Shown here one piece after another: positions 30,349-39,246 of a stretch of DNA of 64,000 nucleotides. Numbering within the stretch: position 1 is the stretch's first letter; every line of letters begins with the position of its first letter. The DNA comes from Burkholderia sp. MS389. Its GTDB lineage: Bacteria > Pseudomonadota > Gammaproteobacteria > Burkholderiales > Burkholderiaceae. The notes under the pieces are model-generated. The model was not told the origin of the DNA. It did not search any database and saw nothing but the letters and a program-made list of their open reading frames with translations. The translations under genes and the position numbers were made by a program. The DNA lies in NCBI RefSeq assembly GCF_016899425.1, contig NZ_CP045995.1, positions 1,612,001 to 1,676,000 on the forward strand, read 5' to 3'.

Positions 30349-30716
30349 TCCTTGTCGACACTTCGGTCTGGATCGATCACTTGCGGGCCGGCGACGCGAC
30401 GCTCACCGCATTGCTGGAAGCGGAGCGCGTGTTGATCCATCCGTTCATCGTCGGCGAGCTTGCCCTCCGTAGCATGCGCAATCGCGAGACCGTGCTGGAT
30501 GCGCTGCGCGACCTTCCGGCCGCAACCGTTGCAACCGACGACGAGGTGCAGCGCATGATCGATGCCGTCCCGCTTCACGGGCTCGGCATCGGTTACGTCG
30601 ATGCCCACCTGCTTGCGTCGGCCAGACTGACCAGCGACAGCAAGCTATGGACGCGCGACCGGCGCCTGCTGGCTGCAGCGGAACGCTTGCAACTCGTCGC
30701 CCGCCCCGCTCACTGA
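30345..30716 (+). CDS. vapC: VapC-type PIN-domain ribonuclease toxin
   Basis: This 123-aa PIN-domain protein carries the acidic metal-binding residues: D5 in ILVDTSVWIDH, a Glu in VGELALRS near residue 38, a central Asp in GIGYVDAHLLAS, and a late Asp in WTRDRRLL. VapC toxins cleave tRNA or rRNA when the antitoxin is lost. All catalytic positions seem intact, so the toxin is probably active. Confidence 0.88.
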   Translation: MILVDTSVWIDHLRAGDATLTALLEAERVLIHPFIVGELALRSMRNRETVLDALRDLPAATVATDDEVQRMIDAVPLHGLGIGYVDAHLLASARLTSDSKLWTRDRRLLAAAERLQLVARPAH

Positions 30717-30748
30717 CCGAGCGAAACCGGCACCAAAGCCCGCGCGGA

Positions 30749-30782
30749 ATAAAAAAGCGGCGGGGCCCGTGGGCCCCGCCGC
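30749..30782 (-). terminator. Terminator of the aldehyde dehydrogenase gene
   Basis: A 12-bp GC-rich stem (GCGGCGGGGCCC with complement) with a very short loop is followed by TTTTTT on the minus strand, 61 bp after the dehydrogenase stop. Confidence 0.88.
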
Positions 30783-30843
30783 CGTGTTCCAACGTGCCGG
30801 GACGCATCCCTCCCGGGACAGTGCGTTCACCGGTTATGCCACG

Positions 30844-32421
30844 TCACTCCGCCTTGCCGTCCCGCAGCCGCGGAATCGCGAGCGGATTGCCTTCCCGCAG
30901 CCCTTCGGGCAGCAGGTCGTCCGGGAAGTCCTGATAACACACCGGCCGCAGGAAGCGCTCGATCGCGGTCGCGCCGACCGACGTGACGGCCGGGTTCGAC
31001 GTCGCGGGGAACGGCCCGCCGTGCACCATCGCATCGCACACCTCGACGCCGGTCGGGTAACCGTTGACGAGCAGGCGGCCGGCCTTGCGCTCGAGGATCG
31101 GCAGCAGCCGGCGCGCGAGCGGCTTGTCGTCGGCGTCGATTTGCAGCGTGGCCGTCAACTGGCCTTCGAGCGCGTCGAGCACACGCGCGACTTCGTCGAG
31201 ATCGCGGCAGCGCACGATCAGCGACGCCGGCCCGAACACCTCGTGGCTGAACGCCGGCTCGGCCAGGAACGCCTGCGCGCCCACTTCATACAGCGCGCCG
31301 CCCGCCTGGCAGTCGGTCTGCGCGGCCTCGCCCGCGCCGATTTCGCGCACGCCCGGCAATTCGGCCAGCTTGCCGCGGCCATTGCGGTACGCATCCGCGA
31401 TGCCGTGCGTCAGCATTACGCCGGCGGGCTTCTTCGCGAGCGCCTGCGCGGCGACGGATTCGAAACGGTCGAGATCGGGGCCGTCGATCGCGAGCACGAG
31501 GCCCGGATTCGTACAGAACTGACCGACGCCGAGCGTCAGCGAATCGACGAAGCCCGTCGCGATCGCGTCGCCGCGCGCGGCCAGCGCGGCCGGGAACAGC
31601 ACGACCGGGTTGATGCTGCTCATTTCCGCATAGACGGGAATCGGCTGCGGGCGCGCGTTCGCGTGCTGCACGAGCGCCATCCCGCCCTGCCGCGACCCGG
31701 TGAAACCGACCGCCTGGACCGCCGGATGGCTGACCAGCGCCGCGCCGATCACGCGGCCGGGGCCGACCAGCAGCGAGAACACGCCGGCCGGCATGCCGGT
31801 TTTCTCGACCGCGGCGCGGATCGCGCGGCCAACCAGTTCGGACGTGCCGAGGTGCGCTTCGTGCGCCTTCACGATCACCGGGCAGCCGGCCGCGAGCGCC
31901 GACGCGGTATCGCCGCCGGCCACCGAGAACGCGAGCGGGAAATTGCTCGCGCCAAATACGACGACGGGCCCGAGCGCGACTTTCTGCAGCCGCAGGTCCG
32001 AGCGCGGCAGCGGCGTGCGTGCCGGCTGCGCGGGATCGATCGACGCGGCGAGGAAGCGCCCGTCGCGCACGACGCGCGCGAACAACCGGAGCTGGCCGAC
32101 GGTGCGGCCGCGCTCGCCCTGCAGCCGCGCGACGGGCAGGCCCGTTTCGGCGTGCGCGCGCTCGATCAGCGCGTCGCCGAGCGCGACGATCTCATCGGCG
32201 ATCGCTTCGAGAAACGCCGCGCGGGCCGCGAGCGGCTGCGTACGGTACGCATCGAACGCGTCGCGTGCGAGTTCGCACGCGCGGTCGACGTCGGCCTGCG
32301 TCGCGACGCCGAACGCCGGGGCCTCGATCGGCGCGCCCTTCGTCGGGTCGAACGCGTGCAAGGTGCCTGCCGAGCCGGCCACCGCTTCGGCGCCGATCAG
32401 CATCTCTCCTGTCAGTTGCAT
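30844..32421 (-). CDS. 2-oxoglutarate semialdehyde dehydrogenase
   Basis: This 525-aa aldehyde dehydrogenase belongs to the subfamily that oxidises 2,5-dioxopentanoate to 2-oxoglutarate. E266 in YAEMSSINP and the catalytic C303 in GQFCTNPG are present. With GarD and KdgD it completes conversion of galactarate to 2-oxoglutarate. It is divergent from an MFS importer gene. The start MQLTGEMLIG follows family practice; the longer open frame upstream has no support. Confidence 0.88.
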   Translation of the reverse strand: MQLTGEMLIGAEAVAGSAGTLHAFDPTKGAPIEAPAFGVATQADVDRACELARDAFDAYRTQPLAARAAFLEAIADEIVALGDALIERAHAETGLPVARLQGERGRTVGQLRLFARVVRDGRFLAASIDPAQPARTPLPRSDLRLQKVALGPVVVFGASNFPLAFSVAGGDTASALAAGCPVIVKAHEAHLGTSELVGRAIRAAVEKTGMPAGVFSLLVGPGRVIGAALVSHPAVQAVGFTGSRQGGMALVQHANARPQPIPVYAEMSSINPVVLFPAALAARGDAIATGFVDSLTLGVGQFCTNPGLVLAIDGPDLDRFESVAAQALAKKPAGVMLTHGIADAYRNGRGKLAELPGVREIGAGEAAQTDCQAGGALYEVGAQAFLAEPAFSHEVFGPASLIVRCRDLDEVARVLDALEGQLTATLQIDADDKPLARRLLPILERKAGRLLVNGYPTGVEVCDAMVHGGPFPATSNPAVTSVGATAIERFLRPVCYQDFPDDLLPEGLREGNPLAIPRLRDGKAE

Positions 32422-32643
32422 GGGTGTGCTCCGTGGTTCGGGAATGGATGGCTCATTGTAACGCAACAGATACGATGTCTGCCGACGGCATTGCGTCATT
32501 CTCGCCGCCTGCGAGGGCGCGGACGATACACCGGTGCGCGTTGTCCGGCCAGTAAATCGCGAAATTCCCATATTGTGACGCGGACTTCAAAGGGAAAACC
32601 CGAGGTTTCTGAATTCGTGTATTGCCAATACACTTTCGGCTAT

Positions 32644-32659
32644 GTCATACGACGACGTA
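32644..32659. promoter_or_regulatory. Operator-like element upstream of the MFS gene
   Basis: GTCATACGACGACGTA matches the element GACATACAACGACATC at 28301-28316 before kdgD in most positions. It ends 8 bp before the MFS start codon, where a repressor could block initiation. This supports shared control of the galactarate genes. Confidence 0.4.
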
Positions 32660-32667
32660 CGTTTAAA

Positions 32668-34053
32668 ATGCGCAATCCGTCCTCCCCTCGCGATCTTCCA
32701 CTCGACCTCGCGCGCACCGCGCGCCGCACCGCGGTGCGTTACTGGATCCTGGCGATGCTGTTCGTCGTCACGACGCTCAACTATGCGGACCGCGCGACGC
32801 TGTCGATCACCGGCACGCCGATCCGCAAGGCGTTCGGCATCGACCCGGTGACGATGGGCTACATCTTCTCGGCGTTCAGCTGGGCGTACGTGCTCGCGCA
32901 ACTGCCAAGCGGCTGGCTGCTCGACCGCTTCGGCGCGCGGCGCGTGTATGCGGCGAGCATCTTCCTGTGGTCGGCGTTCACGCTGCTGCAGAGCACGATC
33001 GGCCTCGGCGGCAGCGCCGCGTTCGCGGTCGCCGCGCTGTTCGCGATGCGCTTCGCGGTCGGCATCGCGGAGGCGCCCGCGTTCCCGGCGAACGCGAAGG
33101 TCGTCGCGAGCTGGTTTCCGACCGCCGAGCGCGGCACCGCGTCGGCGATCTTCAACGCCGCGCAGTACTTCGCGGCCGTGGTGTTCTCGCCGCTGATGGC
33201 CTGGCTCACGCATGCGTACGGCTGGCACCATGTGTACCTGTGGCTGGGCCTGGCCGGCATCGCGCTCGCGTTCCTGTGGCTGCGCGTCGTGAAGGACCCG
33301 GCCGACCATCCGGCCGTGAACCGCGCGGAACTCGATCATATCGAGCAGGGTGGCGGCCTCGTGCGGTCGACGGGCGGCGCGCGCGGCAGCGGCGGCGGCG
33401 CTTCCGAGGGCAGCCGCGTGGCCGGCTGGTACTACGTGCGCCAGTTGCTGTCGAACCGGATGCTGATTGGCGTGTACCTCGGCCAGTACTGCGTGAACGT
33501 GCTCACGTACTTCTTCCTCACGTGGTTCCCGATCTACCTCGTCCAGGCGCGCGGGATGTCGCTGCTGAAGGCCGGCTTCATGACGTCGCTGCCGGCGATC
33601 TGCGGGTTCCTCGGCGGCGTGCTCGGCGGGATGCTGTCGGACGCGCTGATCCGCCGCGGCGTATCGCTGACGCTCGCGCGCAAGATTCCGATCGTCGGCG
33701 GGATGCTGCTGTCGATGACGATCATCGGCTGCAACTACGTCGACAGCGAAGCGCTGGTCATCATGCTGATGGCCGTGTCGTTCTTCGGCAAGGGGATCGG
33801 CTCGCTCGGCTGGGCCGTCGTCGCGGATACCGCGCCGAAGGAAGCGATCGGCCTGTCGGGCAGCCTGTTCAACATGTTCGGCAACACGGCGGGCATCGTC
33901 GCGCCGATCGCGATCGGCTATCTCGTCGGCGCGAGCGGCTCGTTCAACGGCGCACTGGTGTTCGTCGGGCTGAATGCGCTCGTCACCGTGTTCAGCTATC
34001 TCGTGATCGTGAAGGACATCAAGCGCGTCGAACTGCGTCATCGCGACGCGTGA
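32668..34053 (+). CDS. MFS transporter, probable galactarate/glucarate importer
   Basis: This 461-aa protein of the anion:cation symporter family has about 12 membrane segments and the motif TLNYADRATLSITGTPI in helix 1, close to GudP/GarP. It is divergent from the semialdehyde dehydrogenase and shares an operator-like element with kdgD, so galactarate or glucarate is the likely substrate. A Gly/Ser-rich insert at about residues 230-250 lies in the central cytoplasmic loop. Starts upstream would extend through promoter sequence and are rejected. Confidence 0.85.
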   Translation: MRNPSSPRDLPLDLARTARRTAVRYWILAMLFVVTTLNYADRATLSITGTPIRKAFGIDPVTMGYIFSAFSWAYVLAQLPSGWLLDRFGARRVYAASIFLWSAFTLLQSTIGLGGSAAFAVAALFAMRFAVGIAEAPAFPANAKVVASWFPTAERGTASAIFNAAQYFAAVVFSPLMAWLTHAYGWHHVYLWLGLAGIALAFLWLRVVKDPADHPAVNRAELDHIEQGGGLVRSTGGARGSGGGASEGSRVAGWYYVRQLLSNRMLIGVYLGQYCVNVLTYFFLTWFPIYLVQARGMSLLKAGFMTSLPAICGFLGGVLGGMLSDALIRRGVSLTLARKIPIVGGMLLSMTIIGCNYVDSEALVIMLMAVSFFGKGIGSLGWAVVADTAPKEAIGLSGSLFNMFGNTAGIVAPIAIGYLVGASGSFNGALVFVGLNALVTVFSYLVIVKDIKRVELRHRDA

Positions 34054-34071
34054 GGTTCGGCCTTTGAAAAA

Positions 34072-34106
34072 CGGCGGCCGCCTTTTACGCGGCCGCCGCT
34101 TTTTTG
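34072..34106 (+). terminator. Terminator of the MFS gene
   Basis: A 10-bp stem (CGGCGGCCGC with complement) is followed by a run of T on the plus strand, 19 bp after the stop codon. Confidence 0.85.
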
Positions 34107-34119
34107 CATCGGATCGGCG

Positions 34120-34845
34120 TCAGGTCGACCCATGCACGACGCTCAGCATGTCGTGCACGCCGGACGTCATCAGCGCGAGGAACGCGAGCAGGCCGACGTA
34201 GCAGAGCGCGTAGGTCGTTTTCGTCTCGATCGACGTCGCGTAATACATGCGGTTCTCCGGCGCGTCGGGATCGTAGCGCCACGCGCGCTTCAACTGCGGC
34301 AGCGCGAGGATCGCCATCACGATCAGCAGCGGGCTCGGCCGATACGCGAACAGCGCGATCAGCACCGGCACGCCCGCGAACCAGATGCGCGGCGACAGCA
34401 CCGCGGTGATCCGCCCGCCGTCGAACGGCGACAGCGGAATCATGTTGAACAGGTTGAGAAAGAACCCCGTGTACGACAGCGCAAGCAGCAGGTTGCTGTC
34501 GGTGTGGCGCGCGGCCGCGTAGCAGGCCAGCGCGCCGAGCGTGCCGACGAACGGCCCGGCGAGCCCGACGTACGCTTCCGTTTCCGCGTCGTGCGGCATT
34601 TCCTTCAACTGGATCCATGCGCCGACGAACGGGATGAAGGTCGGCAGCCCGACGTCGAGCCCGCGCCGCTGCGCGGCGACGTAGTGGCCGGCTTCGTGCA
34701 CCAGCAGCAACGCGACGAAGCCGGCCGCGAAACGCCAGCCGTAGAACAGCGCATAGACCGCGATCGACGCGAGCATCGTGCCCGCCGATACGAGCACCTT
34801 GCCGAGCTTCAGGCCGCCGAAGATCAGCAGCAGCAGCTTCGTCAT
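34120..34845 (-). CDS. Site-2-protease-like M50 family membrane peptidase
   Basis: This 241-aa membrane protein carries the zinc motif HEAGH at about residues 50-54 and a later NMIPLSPFDGGR in place of the usual NPxDG-type third ligand. Several hydrophobic segments surround both motifs. M50 proteases cut membrane-embedded substrates. Its ATG overlaps the stop of the upstream DUF2167 gene by 4 bp, so the two are translated together and may act together. The substrate is unknown. Confidence 0.82.
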   Translation of the reverse strand: MTKLLLLIFGGLKLGKVLVSAGTMLASIAVYALFYGWRFAAGFVALLLVHEAGHYVAAQRRGLDVGLPTFIPFVGAWIQLKEMPHDAETEAYVGLAGPFVGTLGALACYAAARHTDSNLLLALSYTGFFLNLFNMIPLSPFDGGRITAVLSPRIWFAGVPVLIALFAYRPSPLLIVMAILALPQLKRAWRYDPDAPENRMYYATSIETKTTYALCYVGLLAFLALMTSGVHDMLSVVHGST

Positions 34846-35795
34846 TCCTTGCGCTCCGTGGCGGCTGTGGCGGATGCGTCGGCGACGGCCGGCACCGCGG
34901 CCGCCTTCGGCTTGCGCCCGAAGAAGCGCTTGAGCGCCGCGCCGCCGGCCAGCAGCGCAACCGCGCCGATCTTGAAGAACTTCACCGCGAACGCGCCGAT
35001 CAGCGCGAGCAGGCCGAGCTTTTTCGCGCCGACGCCGACGATCAGCGCCGCGAGCCCGTACTCGGCGACGTGGTCGGTCGATTGGTTGAAGTCGGCATAG
35101 CGCTTGCCATCGTTGAAACGAATGTTCGACAGCAACTCGTCGGCCGACGCCTTGTACTTCGGCAGGTCGGCGAGCGTCGACGCCATCGTCAGCGACAGGT
35201 AGCCGTCGCGGCCGAGCACGAGCGTCCGGTAGTTCACGCCGTCGTTCGCGGCATTCGGCGCCGCGCCCTTGTCGCGAATGATCGCCGACCACACGAGCCG
35301 GTGCGTGGCCGCGTCGTAGGCGGGCGCCTTCGCCCAGCCGACCACCTCGGTTTCGGGCAGGCCGCGCTCCTTGCGCGCCGGGTTGCTTTCCTCGGTGCCG
35401 GCCTGCAGGCTTTTCAGCAGCTCGTCGGGTTTCCAGTCCTTCGCGTCGTCGTCGCGGATGTAGCCGCTCGGCTCGAACGACACGACCGAGATCCAGTCGG
35501 CGTCCGGATCGTCGGGCAGCACGAGGCCGACCAGTTTCGATTCGTCGATCGCGTTGCCCATCGAGCGCAGATAGCGGCCGGCTTCGGCGGCCGGCACGAA
35601 CGATTCGCCGGCCTTCAGCTTCAGCACGGCTTCGTGTTTGACGTCGATGTCGGTCGGCCCCTTCACGACCGCTTCATTGGCGGCCGCGGCGGCGGCCCTC
35701 ATTTCGACCTGCGCAGCTTCGGTCTGCGCGTGGCCGCTGGTCGCGGCGAGTGCGAGCATCGCCACGCAGGCGAGCCGGACGGCACGTTTTTTCAT
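34842..35795 (-). CDS. DUF2167 membrane-anchored protein
   Basis: This 317-aa protein has a signal peptide cut near TSGHA (about residue 23) and the DUF2167 domain at about 45-250 (EVVGWAKAPAYDAATHRLVWS, YRTLVLGRDGYLSL). A hydrophobic stretch at about 250-290 is followed by a basic, Ala-rich tail, so the bulk is likely periplasmic with a C-terminal anchor. It has an AGGGGAA ribosome site. Coupling to the M50 peptidase suggests it is a partner or substrate; the function is unknown. Confidence 0.8.
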   Translation of the reverse strand: MKKRAVRLACVAMLALAATSGHAQTEAAQVEMRAAAAAANEAVVKGPTDIDVKHEAVLKLKAGESFVPAAEAGRYLRSMGNAIDESKLVGLVLPDDPDADWISVVSFEPSGYIRDDDAKDWKPDELLKSLQAGTEESNPARKERGLPETEVVGWAKAPAYDAATHRLVWSAIIRDKGAAPNAANDGVNYRTLVLGRDGYLSLTMASTLADLPKYKASADELLSNIRFNDGKRYADFNQSTDHVAEYGLAALIVGVGAKKLGLLALIGAFAVKFFKIGAVALLAGGAALKRFFGRKPKAAAVPAVADASATAATERKE

Positions 35796-36000
35796 TGTTG
35801 GATTCCCCTGGAATGCCTTGTTGTCGATGTGCGCGGCGACCGGCCCATGCGTTGTGGTCGCGGGTCCGGCACCGCCTCTCAGGTGGCACGGGCGCTATGG
35901 TAACGCAGCTTCCAGCGGCTTCCGGCAACGGAATGCGGCTGTGAGACGGCGCCGCGCGTGCCGGCTGGCGGACCCGGCGACGCGCGCCGATCCGGAATGC

Positions 36001-36015
36001 TTACCTCGCAGGTAA
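36001..36015. promoter_or_regulatory. Perfect palindrome upstream of the XRE regulator
   Basis: TTACCT-CGC-AGGTAA is a perfect 15-bp dyad, 37 bp before the ATG. A TATCAT at 36039-36044 is a good -10 element, so the dyad would sit at or just upstream of the -35 region. This is a strong candidate for an autoregulatory site. Confidence 0.6.
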
Positions 36016-36051
36016 TGCCCGGCGTGCGCGGGATTGCCTATCATCCTCCCC

Positions 36052-36897
36052 ATGAACTCGACCGCCGCCCTCCCATCGCCCCCTCCGTCCGCCGGCCGCG
36101 CGTCCGGCATCGGCCCGCTGCTGCGCACGTGGCGGCAACGCCGGCGCCTGAGCCAGATGGCGCTCGCGCTCGATGCGGAAGTCTCCGCGCGCCACCTGAG
36201 CTTCGTCGAATCGGGCCGCGCGCAGCCGAGCCGCGAGATGGTGCTGCATCTCGCCGAACGCCTCGACGTGCCGCTGCGCGAACGCAATGCGCTGCTCGTC
36301 GCGGCCGGCTTCGCGCCGCTGTTTCGCGAACGGCCGTTTTCGGACCCGCAACTGGATGCCGCGCGTCATGCGGTCGAAGCCGTGCTGCGCGGACACGAGC
36401 CTTATCCGGCGCTCGCGGTGGACCGCCACTGGACGCTGCTCGCGGCGAACCGGATGCTCGGCGCGCTGGTCGCGCAGGCCGATCCGGCGCTGCTGCAGCC
36501 GCCCGTCAACGTGCTGCGGCTGAGCCTGCATCCGGACGGTCTCGCGTCGCAGATCGTCAACTGGCACGAATGGCGCGCGCATATCCTGCATCGGCTGCAA
36601 CGGCAAATCGATGCGAGCGGCGACCGCACGCTGCATGCGCTGCGCGACGAGCTCTCCGCGTATCCGGCGCCGGCCGGGCAGCCCGACGATTCGCACGCGC
36701 GCACCGATTTCGCGGATATCGCCGTGCCGCTGCGGCTACGCACAACGAGCGGCGAGCTGACGTTCTTCAGTACGACGACGGTGTTCGGCACGCCGGTCGA
36801 CGTGACGCTGTCGGAACTCGCGATCGAGGCGTTCTTTCCGGCGAACCCGGAAACGGTGGAGGCGATGCGGGCGCTGGCGGACGCGTTGCCGGCGTAG
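36052..36897 (+). CDS. XRE-family regulator with MmyB-like ligand domain
   Basis: This 281-aa protein has an N-terminal helix-turn-helix at about residues 18-80 (LRTWRQRRRLSQMALALDAEVSARHLSFVESGRAQPS) and a C-terminal MmyB-like PAS-type domain thought to bind small hydrophobic ligands. Such regulators often control oxidoreductase genes nearby, but none is adjacent here. The -10 box lies only 8 bp from the ATG, so the mRNA may be nearly leaderless. A TTG six codons upstream is a less likely start. Confidence 0.83.
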   Translation: MNSTAALPSPPPSAGRASGIGPLLRTWRQRRRLSQMALALDAEVSARHLSFVESGRAQPSREMVLHLAERLDVPLRERNALLVAAGFAPLFRERPFSDPQLDAARHAVEAVLRGHEPYPALAVDRHWTLLAANRMLGALVAQADPALLQPPVNVLRLSLHPDGLASQIVNWHEWRAHILHRLQRQIDASGDRTLHALRDELSAYPAPAGQPDDSHARTDFADIAVPLRLRTTSGELTFFSTTTVFGTPVDVTLSELAIEAFFPANPETVEAMRALADALPA

Positions 36898-37431
36898 TGA
36901 CACGCCGACAACGCAGCGCGGCGCACGAATCCCGTCTTCAGGTGGACGACCGGCAAGCGAAGGCCGGTGCCGCCTTCGCGTGAGCACATGCAATCAGGCA
37001 GCGTCGCCGTCTCCTCTTCCTCGCCAGCGAGCGCGTGATCGTCGGCAACCCGGCTGCCCGGCGCCGGTGATCGCTCACTGCCTCATCACGCCCCCACTCA
37101 ACGAATGTCTGCCGAAGCATAGCGTTCAGCCGCCGCGGCAAACATGCGCACGACCCGAACCCATCAAAATGCGTCGTCGCGATCCGGACTTCGGATTCGC
37201 GAAGTTTTGACACAGCCGTAACGGAAACAAGCAAGTCGCCGTAATCCGCGCCCTGCTCCCGTCGCGTCGAGACCGGCGAACGTTAAATTTCGTTAGTAGA
37301 CCTTTCATTTTTACAGATCGAAAAACCGATACCTGTCACGAAAGAGACACGAACGAATCGATGCAACCGGGACGGCGAGCGGGGGCCATGCAAGCCACAA
37401 CACGATTTTTACATCGAGCTCAGGAAAACAA
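36898..37431. other. Intergenic region before the adhesin gene
   Basis: No gene is seen. The region is more AT-rich towards its right end, near 37270-37430. TTGACA occurs at 37207-37212 but has no good -10 at normal spacing. The adhesin start is preceded by CAGGAAAACAA, a usable ribosome site. Confidence 0.4.
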
Positions 37432-39159
37432 ATGAACACGCATCATCAAGGGTTGGGAAATTCCGTACAACGCGCACCGCGCAAATCGAAGGTCGCGCTT
37501 GCCGTCACGGTCAGCGCAGCCGTGGCAGCCTTCGCCGCTTCCGCGCCCGCGCGAGCCGACTATGTGCAGAACGGCACGTCGACCGAAACGGCCGCGGGCT
37601 GCGTCGGCAACATCGCCATTTCGGGCAGCAGCACGTATCCGGCCGCGGCAACCGGCTGCGACAACATCGCGATCGGCACGGCGGCCGTCGCGAATTCGGG
37701 CTCGTCGACCGGCGCCTATAGCGAGACCGTCGCGATCGGCCGCATGGCGGCCGCGACCGGTACGTTCGCGACGGCCGTCGGTGGAAACGCCGTGGCGACC
37801 GGCGACCAGGCGACGGCGATCGGAACGGCTTCGAGCGCAGTCGGCGGCCAGGCAACGGCGGTCGGTAACGGCGCGATCGCGACCGGCGGCACGGCGTCCG
37901 CCTTCGGCCAGGGTGCATTCGCAGTCGATCAGTCGATAGCCGTCGGGCAAAACGCGAGCGCCACCGCGACGTTCTCGACGGCCGTCGGCAAGGGCAGCAT
38001 TGCAGCAGGCGGTACGGCTCTCGGCTTCCAGGCCAATGCCGGTGCGGCCGATGCGGTCGCGCTCGGTGTCGACAGCTCGGCATCCGCGACCGGCAGCGTC
38101 GCCATTGCCCGTGCGACGGCCTCCGCCGTGAACGCGGTCGCCATCGGCGAGGGGGCGAACGCCGCCGACGCGAACGCCGTCGCGCTGGGCTCGAACGCGA
38201 CCACGCGCGCCTATACGACCGTCAACAGCGTGGCGCTCAACGGCGTGACCTACAGCGGCTTCGCGGGCACGCCGGTCGGTGTGGTCAGCGTCGGCAGCGC
38301 GGGTGCCGAGCGTCAGATCGTCAACGTCGCGGCTGGCGCCATCAGCGCGACCAGCACCGATGCGGTGAACGGCTCGCAGCTCTTCTCGATCGCCAATCAG
38401 GTGTCGACGCTGACGGCGGACCTGGCCAATCTCACGACGACCGTCGGCAAGATCTCGTCGAGCGTCCCGGGCGGCACGGTGACGAACCCGACCGACACCG
38501 CGATCGGCACGAATACGTCGGTCACCGCGACGAACGGCACCGCGGTCGGCAACGGCTCGAACGTCTCGGGCGACAACGGTACGGCTGTCGGCGTCAACTC
38601 CACGGTCACCGCAACGAACGGAACGGCCATTGGCACGAATTCGAAAGTCACGACGGCGAACGGAACGGCGATCGGCACGGGCTCGAACGTGTCCGGCACG
38701 GATTCGACCGCGATCGGCACGAACAGCCGGGCCACCGCGAACAATGCTGTGGCGCTGGGCGCGAATTCGGTTGCCGATCGGGACAACACGGTGTCGATCG
38801 GCTCGCCCGGGGCCGAGCGCCAGTTGACCAACGTGGCGGACGGCACCGCACCGACGGACGGCGTGAACGTGCGCCAGTTGAACGGTGCGATCAACTCCGT
38901 GCGCGAGGAAATGTCGAAGTACCGCAAGGACGCGAATGCGGGCACGGCGAGCGCGATCGCCATGGCGAACCTGCCGCAAGCCGTGCTGCCGGGCGAGAAG
39001 GTCGTCGCGCTCGGCGGCGGCACGTACGGCGGTCAAAGCGCGATGGCGGTCGGCTTGTCCGTCGCGACGGCGAAATGGCTCGTCAAGGGCTCGGTCACGA
39101 CAGCGGTGTCGGGGCACGGCTCGTTCGGCGCGGGGGCGGGCGTCGGCTACCGCTGGTAA
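37432..39159 (+). CDS. YadA-like trimeric autotransporter adhesin
   Basis: This 575-aa surface protein has a signal peptide cut after PARA near residue 42. Residues 75-260 form YadA-head repeats (AIGxxAxAxGxxxTAVG). A neck follows at about 290-320 (ERQIVNVAAGAISATSTDAV). A second, Thr/Asn-rich head block spans 355-450 (TAIGTNSxVTxxNG), and a second neck lies near 462-485. The YadA anchor at about 500-575 ends in GVGYRW, as expected for outer-membrane insertion. It is short for the class and stands alone. Confidence 0.92.
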   Translation: MNTHHQGLGNSVQRAPRKSKVALAVTVSAAVAAFAASAPARADYVQNGTSTETAAGCVGNIAISGSSTYPAAATGCDNIAIGTAAVANSGSSTGAYSETVAIGRMAAATGTFATAVGGNAVATGDQATAIGTASSAVGGQATAVGNGAIATGGTASAFGQGAFAVDQSIAVGQNASATATFSTAVGKGSIAAGGTALGFQANAGAADAVALGVDSSASATGSVAIARATASAVNAVAIGEGANAADANAVALGSNATTRAYTTVNSVALNGVTYSGFAGTPVGVVSVGSAGAERQIVNVAAGAISATSTDAVNGSQLFSIANQVSTLTADLANLTTTVGKISSSVPGGTVTNPTDTAIGTNTSVTATNGTAVGNGSNVSGDNGTAVGVNSTVTATNGTAIGTNSKVTTANGTAIGTGSNVSGTDSTAIGTNSRATANNAVALGANSVADRDNTVSIGSPGAERQLTNVADGTAPTDGVNVRQLNGAINSVREEMSKYRKDANAGTASAIAMANLPQAVLPGEKVVALGGGTYGGQSAMAVGLSVATAKWLVKGSVTTAVSGHGSFGAGAGVGYRW

Positions 39160-39246
39160 TCGGCTTGCGACAGCGACGCGTCAGGGCGCTGCTCCTGACG
39201 TCGGGCGGCCCGCCATCGGCGCCACGGCGCAGGGGGCGGGCCGCCT

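Noticed and set aside
30769..34053. 1,094-codon plus-strand frame joined to the MFS protein
   Set aside because: Its first two thirds are antisense to the semialdehyde dehydrogenase; only the part from 32668 is the real MFS gene.
37420..39117. 565-codon open frame antisense to the adhesin gene
   Set aside because: Product is Arg/Asp/Ala-rich without any fold; it arises from codon bias of the GC-rich repeats on the other strand, where a clear adhesin is encoded.
39190..39245. GC-rich hairpins between the adhesin and the SfnB-like gene
   Set aside because: Stems are clear, but no T-tract follows on either strand, so I do not call a terminator.
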